DNA from: a candidate division KSB1 bacterium
Lineage (GTDB): Bacteria > Zhuqueibacterota > Zhuqueibacteria > Residuimicrobiales > Krinioviventaceae
Direction: 5' to 3'
Length of the DNA: 64,000 bases
Assembly (NCBI GenBank): GCA_034521575.1
Contig: JAXHMJ010000005.1
Coordinates: 1,736,001 to 1,800,000, forward strand
Part shown: piece after piece, positions 58,211-64,000 of the stretch
How positions within the stretch are numbered: the first letter of the stretch is position 1
Layout of the letters: each line of letters starts with the position of its first letter
The notes under the pieces: model-generated
Told to the model about the DNA's origin: nothing
Seen by the model: the letters and a program-made list of their open reading frames with translations, nothing else
Databases searched by the model: none
Made by a program: the position numbers and the translations under genes

Positions 58211-58506
58211 ATGAAACATCAATCCCTCTTTGCATCAACATTACTCTGTATCCTGTTAATCCTGTGTTTCGGATTGATTCTCTCGCACCAAAATCGTACC
58301 GCGACGCTTGATTGAACAAAAATGTTCGGTTAATCTGGCCGACGCGTTAGAGATGCAGACCGGTGTTCGCGTGGAAAACAATTGTCAAAAACATGATGAA
58401 TGCCTATCAGAAGGATATTGAAAAAGGAGCAGCCCGCAATCCGGCGTATATTTACAATCCGAGTCAGCCAAGGACCGTATACGCTGCGCTGCAAACAAAT
58501 TTCTGA
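58211..58506 (+). pseudogene. Deleted TonB-dependent receptor
   Basis: Three pieces of a receptor of about 700 residues are left. The signal peptide (MKHQSLFASTLLCILLILC) runs to 58315; then a plug fragment NLADALEMQTGVRVENNCQ (about 58332-58390); then, in another frame, the C-terminal strands PAYIYNPSQPRTVYAAL ending QTNF at 58506. The barrel and most of the plug have been removed. Unlike the many single-base breaks elsewhere, this is a true deletion. Confidence 0.82.
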
Positions 58507-58532
58507 TGCCACCCCTGAAAACACAAAAAAAA

Positions 58533-58559
58533 GGCCTGTCATTGACAGGCCTTTTTTTT
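58533..58559. terminator. Bidirectional terminator between the receptor remnant and tRNA genes
   Basis: GGCCTGTCA-T-TGACAGGCC is flanked by A runs on the left and T runs on the right, so it ends transcription in both directions. It serves the receptor remnant on the plus strand and the tRNA unit on the minus strand. Confidence 0.88.
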
Positions 58560-58560
58560 G

Positions 58561-58634
<74 letters not shown>

Positions 58635-58647
58635 ATCCGTTTGAAAC

Positions 58648-58672
58648 AAAAAAAAGGCCTTTCAGCCTTTTT
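58648..58672 (-). terminator. Hairpin with T-run between the two tRNA-Lys genes
   Basis: On the minus strand AAAAAGGC, a six-base loop and GCC followed by eight T form an intrinsic terminator or processing hairpin after tRNA-Lys(TTT). Confidence 0.65.
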
Positions 58673-58676
58673 AAAG

Positions 58677-58749
58677 TGAGGGCGCCGGTAATCGAACCCA
58701 GGACCGACGGCTTAAAAGGCCGTTGCTCTACCTAGCGAGCTACACCCTC
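58677..58749 (-). tRNA. tRNA-Lys (TTT)
   Basis: Minus strand, 73 bases. Acceptor GAGGGTG pairs with CGCCCTC; anticodon stem ACGGC/GCCGT with loop CTTTTAA gives TTT; T arm GGGTTCGATTACC. CCA is not encoded. It reads AAA and by wobble AAG. Confidence 0.95.
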
Positions 58750-58786
58750 GAAACGATGAATATAATATAAAGCTTTTTAAAAAGAC

Positions 58787-58808
58787 GCAATAAAAATATT
58801 TTTATTGC
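58787..58808. repeat. Perfect 22-bp AT-rich palindrome upstream of tRNA-Lys(TTT)
   Basis: GCAATAAAAAT and its exact complement meet without a loop, 38 bases before the tRNA gene on the minus strand. It overlaps the likely tRNA promoter region and may be an operator or only a chance AT palindrome. Confidence 0.5.
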
Positions 58809-58921
58809 CCCAACTTTTTTTCTTTTCAGTAAAAATATGTTTTTGTTGTATTTTTCAGTAAAGATGATTACCATTCACACTAAACAGGTAAAAAGAATGC
58901 CGCCTGACAAGTTTAACCAAA

Positions 58922-60800
58922 ATGAACCGTCGACCCAATAGTTTTATACTCTTTAGCGCGTTCCTCCTTGTCGCACTAATCATACGTCTGATCATGATCT
59001 CTATGCGCTGGATCAATCCGGATGAAGGCGCACATCTGATGGATGCCCGCCTGCTCCTTGAGGGTTTTTTACCCATCGTGGATTATGGGGCAAGGCAGCC
59101 TGTTTATGTGGGATTATTGGCGGGTTTGCTCAAACTGTTCGGCAACACACTCTCCGCGGGCCGATTGCTTCCGGTTTTATCATCAATGGCCGGAGGCGCT
59201 GTTCTTTTTATGATCGGAAAGCGTCTTTACAATCCACGCGCGGGCCTCGTCGCCGGTACGCTTTATCTGTTTCTCCCTCTGACGATGGTTTGGTCACCCG
59301 TGGTCAAAACAGAACCACTGACCATTGCTCTCACTTCTCTCGCCGTTCTGTTTGTCCTCGATTCCATACGCCAACCGCACCGGCTTTCCATGCTGTTTAT
59401 CGGAGGTGTGTTTGCCGGATGCGCCTTTTATGTGCGTCAGCCTTCTCTCTACATCCCCATTGCCGCTGTTTTGTTTTTCGCAACCGCCCCGGGTTACAAG
59501 CACCGGGCGCGCCTCACCCGCATCATCATCTTTGCCGGTGGTTTTCTGCGGTTGTCACTGTTACCCTCTTTTTACTTTACTATAGCCGGCATGACCGTAC
59601 AGGAATTTATGGCGTCTCAACTGAATCCTCTTTATCTGATCTGGAACCGGGTGCCGCATTTATTCAACATGCTGCCGGATCAGTACAAAGTTGTTGATTC
59701 AAGCGGATTCCGCGTCTGGTCAGGATGCAGCCTATACACTCCAGGCCTGGCGCCAGGCGGTTTTCTTTTCTCTGTTCCCCCTCACCAGCACCGCCCTGTG
59801 GATAAGCCGCAGACATTTTAGAAAACCGGGCTATCTTTTAACACTGTGGTTTGTTATCTCCATTATACTCTATATCTATCAATCTCTGAATAAAAGCTAT
59901 TACACCCAGTATTTTACCGAAAGCCTGCCTCCTCTGCTGCTGCTCACAGGCGCCTGTCTTTCCGGATGGTACAAGGACTATAAGGTCAACCATAAAGACG
60001 GGCGGATTCTTGCCGTCCTGGCGCTGTTTCCGGCGCTGTTTCTCCTGCAGCGGGCGTTCTGGCAGAGCTTCCACGGTATTCCTGTTTACATTGTCCTGTT
60101 TACGTTTTTATCCCCTTACCTGTTGTTGTGGCTGCGCCTGACTGATCTCAAAACATCGTTTCGATTGTCTCTGATCAACACGCTCATCATATCCAGTTTT
60201 GTTCTCCTGGCCCGGCTTGTCAACCTTGACCCGCTTTTACTAACCATTGCCGCCTTGTTTCTACTGTTTTACTCATCTCAGGCTGTTTTACAGTACTGGG
60301 GCCGCACTCTAAAGGAAAATCGGGGGAAAGTCGGGACTCTGCTGCTGATTTTTTCCTGGTGTTTCTCAGCCGCATTTTCCGGCCAGGTTATCGCGTTCAA
60401 TTATGAAACCGTCTGGTCACGCTCCACTCTCAAACAAGTGTCGGCTGTTTTAAAACAGCATTCCCAGGACAACGGATCGGTGCTCAGCGGCGGAATGATC
60501 TGGACATTCGAAAGCGGACTTTATCCTTTTGCCCGCGTTTCACATCCGACTGAATTTTTAAAAAAACGCCATCAGGATTTTGAATCCGAGTTTATTGCCA
60601 ACCCCCCGGAATTCATCATCCTTGACGGCTATACGCATCGCAAGTTCCAGCGTTATGAACTTTTTATACAACGCCAGATTGAACTCTATTACCAGCCCGT
60701 GGATACCGTCCAGGGCTCCCGCTATCCGGTCGAGATCTTACAGCTCACCGGGTATCCGCGGCAAGAGTCACATTTTCTATCCAAAACTGACCGTCCATGA
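58922..60800 (+). CDS. GT39/ArnT-like glycosyltransferase, frameshifted
   Basis: A large membrane transferase using a polyprenyl-linked sugar. The first part (58922 to about 59750) has multiple spans and the catalytic acidic loop RWINPDEGAHLMDARLLLEG. The frame shifts between about 59700 and 59765; then TLQAWRQAVFFSLFPL continues with more spans to ISRRHF and a C-terminal periplasmic part, ending at 60800. Together about 625 residues, as usual for ArnT/PMT-like enzymes. Overlaps the flippase gene by four bases. The substrate could be a lipid or glycan; unknown. Confidence 0.8.
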
Positions 60801-62248
60801 GTTTACGCAGTCAAACAATATCCGGGGTGCTATGGACCGGTATGGCCAAAATGACCATGCAGCTGATGCTGATCGCGGTTCAGCTTGTGTTGGCCCGGTT
60901 GCTCTCAAAAGCGGACTTTGGTATTGTGGGTATGGCCGGTCTCGTCACGGTAGCCATCGGCATGGTGAACGACAAAGGACTGGGTACATCAGTTATCCAG
61001 AAAAAGACAATCCGGGATTCCGAACTCTCGACCATGTTCTGGATCAGTCTGGTGTTTGGCTTATTACTTTACCTTGTGTCGTTTGCAGCTTCATTTCCCC
61101 TGTCGATATTTTTTCGCAATGACACGGTACAACCCGTCATCAGCGTGATCGCCCTCGGCTTTGTTATCGGCGGATTCGGTATTGTTCCCAAATCCATCCT
61201 CACCCGTGAGATGGCATTCAAAAGACTGGCTATCATCGAAATCATCTCTGTCTCACTGTCCGGCATTATTGCCGTAACTCTGGCGTTTCTCGGTTGGGGA
61301 GTCTGGAGCCTGGTCGCCAATGTACTGTTAAGAGACTCTTTTATGGTTATCGCGCTTTGGTTCGCCTGCCCGTGGCGGCCTCGTCTGCATTATTCACATT
61401 CCGAGTTTAAATCCTTTTTCCAATTCAGCGCCAACGTACTCTCCAATGATGTCATGATCTATTTGGTCATGAATGCGGACATTACCATTGTCGGCAGAAT
61501 CCTGGGAGAAACCGCCCTCGGACTTTATACCTGGGCGCTTTATATGGTCAAACTGCCGGTCCAACGCATATCCGGTATTGTCGCCAAGGTCGTCTTTCCG
61601 GCCTTTTCAAAGGTACAGGATGGCATCCAAACCTTCCAACGCGGCTACCTGCGCGCCATGACATATATTTCATTGATTACATTTCCAATTTTGATTATAT
61701 TAGGGGTCTATGCACAGGAATTTATACTCGTTTTTGTAACCGATAAATGGATAAACGTGGTTGTCCCGCTGCAAATTTTGATACCGATGGCCATGCTCAA
61801 ATCCGTTGGAACCATCAAAGGTTCTGTCCTCATGGCCGTCGGGCGTCCTGATATCGAGCTTAAATGGAACTGCTTTTACCTGCTCCCCCTTGCCGGCTGC
61901 GTATGGCTGGGCACCCGATGGGGGATCATTGGAGTGGCTGCAGCATTCACTGCGCTCTATGTGGTGACCTGGCCGGTCATTCAGGATATAACGAACCGTC
62001 AAATCAATGTAACACCGAAACTGTTTGGCAGTGCGTTCACCGCAACCGGACCGGCTTCACTGGTCTTGTTCGCAGGCGGTGGTTTTTTTCGTTATGTTCT
62101 TGTACATATATGGAACTGGCAGTCCGTTTTTGTTTTGATCGCTGGAGGTATTGTTTCTTCAGCCCTGTATCTGGCGATGATCTTTTGGCTGGATGCTTCC
62201 CTGTTGACAGAATGGAAAACCATGATCAAACAACGTAAGAAAATATGA
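60797..62248 (+). CDS. Wzx/WzxC-type polysaccharide flippase (MOP superfamily)
   Basis: Moves lipid-linked repeat units across the inner membrane. 483 residues, about 13 spans. The start GVLWTGMAKMTMQLMLIAVQ, LLSKADFGIVGMAGLVTVA, and NDKGLGTSVIQKKTIRDSEL match the PST/WzxC group; later FQFSANVLSNDVMIYLVMNAD and GETALGLYTWALYMVKLP are also typical. Overlaps both neighbours by four bases (ATGA), so this is a tight operon. Confidence 0.9.
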   Translation: MSLRSQTISGVLWTGMAKMTMQLMLIAVQLVLARLLSKADFGIVGMAGLVTVAIGMVNDKGLGTSVIQKKTIRDSELSTMFWISLVFGLLLYLVSFAASFPLSIFFRNDTVQPVISVIALGFVIGGFGIVPKSILTREMAFKRLAIIEIISVSLSGIIAVTLAFLGWGVWSLVANVLLRDSFMVIALWFACPWRPRLHYSHSEFKSFFQFSANVLSNDVMIYLVMNADITIVGRILGETALGLYTWALYMVKLPVQRISGIVAKVVFPAFSKVQDGIQTFQRGYLRAMTYISLITFPILIILGVYAQEFILVFVTDKWINVVVPLQILIPMAMLKSVGTIKGSVLMAVGRPDIELKWNCFYLLPLAGCVWLGTRWGIIGVAAAFTALYVVTWPVIQDITNRQINVTPKLFGSAFTATGPASLVLFAGGGFFRYVLVHIWNWQSVFVLIAGGIVSSALYLAMIFWLDASLLTEWKTMIKQRKKI

Positions 62249-63343
62249 AAATAGCAATAATGGGAATTCGCGGTATTCCGGCGAATTACGGCGGGTTTGA
62301 AACATTTGCAGAAGAACTGGCGCCGCGGCTGACAGACCGCGGGCATGACGTCACGGTTTACGGCCGGTCTCATTTTATTGATTATCAAGAACCGACGTAT
62401 AAAGGCGTCCATATTAAAGTTTTGCCGACGATCAGTCATAAATACCTGGATACGGTAGTTCACACACTGGTTTGTACACTTTATAGTTTTTTCAAGCCCT
62501 ATGATGTCGTGTTTATCTGCAACAGCGCCAATGCCGCATTCTGTTTCATACCGCGCCTGTGGAAAAAACCTGTGGTCCTGAATGTGGATGGACTGGAATG
62601 GAAACGGCAAAAATGGAACAGCGCCGGGAAAGTGTATTATAAAATTTCAGAATGGCTGGCCACCTTCATTCCGAACGCCATTGTTTCCGATGCGCGCGAT
62701 GTGCAGGCCTATTACGCCGGGAAATTTCACAAAACATCCACGTATATCCCGTATGGCGCTCGCTAAACCGGGTAACCCGGCACGGAATATTCTACAAGCA
62801 GTACAAGATCAATCCGGACGGATATATCTCGATGTCAGCCGCATGGAACCGGAAAACAATGCGCACCGGGTGATCAAGGCATTTGAACAGGTAAAAACGG
62901 CTAAAAAACTGGTGATGGTCGGTGACGCGCCGTACGCCACAGAATATATCAGGCAACTGAAAACCACAAAAGATCCGCGTATTCTCTTTACCGGCTATGT
63001 GTTCGGCAACGGTTATCGGCAGCTGCAAAGTCATGCCTATGCGTACATTCAGGCCACCGAAGTCGGCGGCACGCACCCGGCCCTGCTCGAAGGGATGGGC
63101 TATGGCAACTGCATATTGGCCAATGATGTACCCGAACACCATGAAGTGCTGGGCGAAACCGGGCTCTATTTTTCGAGAACAGATAATAATGACTTGGCCG
63201 ATAAAATTCAGTTTATTGTGGATCAGCCCGATCAGGCCCGCTCCTTCCGCAAAGCCGTACAAGAGCGCGTCCGTTCACGCTATCAATGGGACCGGATCGC
63301 TGATCAGTATGAACATTTATTCAAAAAGGTCGCCCGCTTATGA
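62245..63343 (+). CDS. DUF1972-type GT4 rhamnosyl/fucosyltransferase-like, frameshifted twice
   Basis: The N-terminal domain is DUF1972: IMGIRGIPANYGGFETFAEE, then VLNVDGLEWKRQKWNSAGK. The frame leaves near 62757 after TYIPYGA; a second frame carries VTRHGIFYKQYKINPDGY; a third begins near 62825 with YLDVSRMEPENNAHRVIKAF, then VGGTHPALLEGMGYGNCILA and the stop at 63343. Two indels explain this. Whole length about 365 residues is typical. Enzymes of this group often add rhamnose or an amino sugar in O-antigen synthesis; the donor is not evident. Confidence 0.82.
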
Positions 63344-64000
63344 ATCTAAAGCGCAAAAAAACGACCCCGATGTTGCTTGTCATTCTGCTTGTTGCAGCGT
63401 TTTTGAGGCTCTATGGAATTAATTTCGGAAAGCCTTTTTTGTATCATCCGGATGAAATCAAACTGACCGCTCAGGCCGGACGTATGCTGAGCACAAAGTT
63501 CATGGATAAGGACGCCTGATTTTGGGCATCCGGGTGTATCCGCCGTTCTATCCCGATATGCCGGCCTGCGTGCTGGCTGTTCAGGTTGGAACCGGTCTGG
63601 CAACCGGACAATATGACTCTGCTCCAGGATGTGCAAACCACCTTTGAACAGGACCCCTTTGTGTTTTTTCTGTGGAGCCGAATTTTTGTCGCTCTGCTGG
63701 GTGTTCTGACCGTGTTTTCACCTCTACCCTATCGGCAAAACTGTATAACCGCAATCTGGGTCTTTTGGCCGCCCTGCTCCTAAGTGTCAATTTTCTGCAT
63801 GTCCGCCATTCTCACTTTGGCACCGTAGATGTGCCGTCTGCTTTCTTCGGAGTGCTGTGTCTGTTCTTTTGCGCCTTGATGATGCAACACCGGAAAACGC
63901 GCTATACGATTCTGGCCGCAGCAAGCGTCTCGCTGGCAGTCGCTACAAAATTCAGCATGCTGTTTCTGGTTCTTCCGTTCCTGTGGGCGCATTTCAGCCA
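63340..64000 (+). CDS. GT39-family membrane transferase, partial and frameshifted
   Basis: ATG 63340 overlaps the previous stop. A span (MLLVILLVAAFLRLYGINFG) leads to PFLYHPDEIKLTAQAGRML, the catalytic DE loop of GT39. The frame stops near 63519; other frames continue with LQDVQTTFEQDPFVFFLWSR and, after another shift, LYNRNLGLLAALLLSVNFLH and HSHFGTVDVPSAFFGVLCLF to the window edge. At least two indels occur within 350 bases. The C-terminal part lies beyond the window. Confidence 0.72.

Overview
The window looks like bacterial chromosome from a Gram-negative member of the FCB superphylum (Bacteroidota/Calditrichota/KSB1-like). This placement is an inference from gene content: Na+-NQR with ApbE, an S46 dipeptidyl peptidase, a PorD (DUF4835)-like lipid-free periplasmic protein beside a PorV/PorQ-like barrel, a helix-hairpin-helix outer-membrane barrel, an M56-M23 fusion, and Wza/Wzz polysaccharide export. 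No 16S or ribosomal-protein operon is present to confirm it.

Layout. 1-10.9 kb is an extracellular polysaccharide locus: a membrane polymerase/ligase candidate, Wzz and Wza on the minus strand; on the plus strand two GT4 enzymes, a sugar aminotransferase, a Gfo/Idh/MocA dehydrogenase, a hexapeptide acetyltransferase, a GT2 and an initiating phosphoglycosyl transferase. Dehydrogenase + aminotransferase + acetyltransferase fit synthesis of an N-acetylated amino sugar. 10.9-15 kb holds serS, a phosphodiesterase, a PyrF-PyrE fusion and a Ca2+/Na+ antiporter. 15-19.4 kb is an envelope module (PorD-like, PorV/Q-like, HhH barrel, GT9-like fragment). 19.4-29.2 kb carries aspS, rnhA, a barrel-SppA fusion, an Ldh2-type dehydrogenase, an ECF sigma factor, a class II aldolase and a sulfatase. 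29.5-35.8 kb has a LiaF-like membrane protein, an S46 peptidase, a PHP metallohydrolase, a protein with two R3H-like motifs and mpl.

35.9-43.9 kb is a minus-strand nqrABCDEF operon continuing into a Cys-rich unknown, apbE, an NqrM-like small protein and maf: the sodium pump plus its flavin and iron maturation factors. 44.1-46.4 kb has a BlaI/M56-M23 sensor pair with a visible operator, and khpA. 46.4-48.5 kb is a tightly coupled ParB-fold + spore-photolyase-like radical SAM pair, the best candidate for an undescribed two-gene system. 48.5-56.9 kb holds NfnAB-like transhydrogenase, ligA, an M48 protease, a threonine-synthase-like enzyme, fabI and rpiB. 57-58.5 kb is a decayed zone (IS110 remnant, His-rich protein, gutted TonB receptor). 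Two tRNA-Lys genes follow, then a second polysaccharide cluster (GT39, Wzx-type flippase, DUF1972 GT4, GT39) runs off the end.

A striking property is the number of single-base frameshifts, in at least eleven genes and including the essential ligA. They mostly look like one extra base in a short homopolymer, so I treat these genes as probably intact in the organism and broken in this consensus sequence. The TonB receptor and IS110 remnants are different: they are truly deleted.
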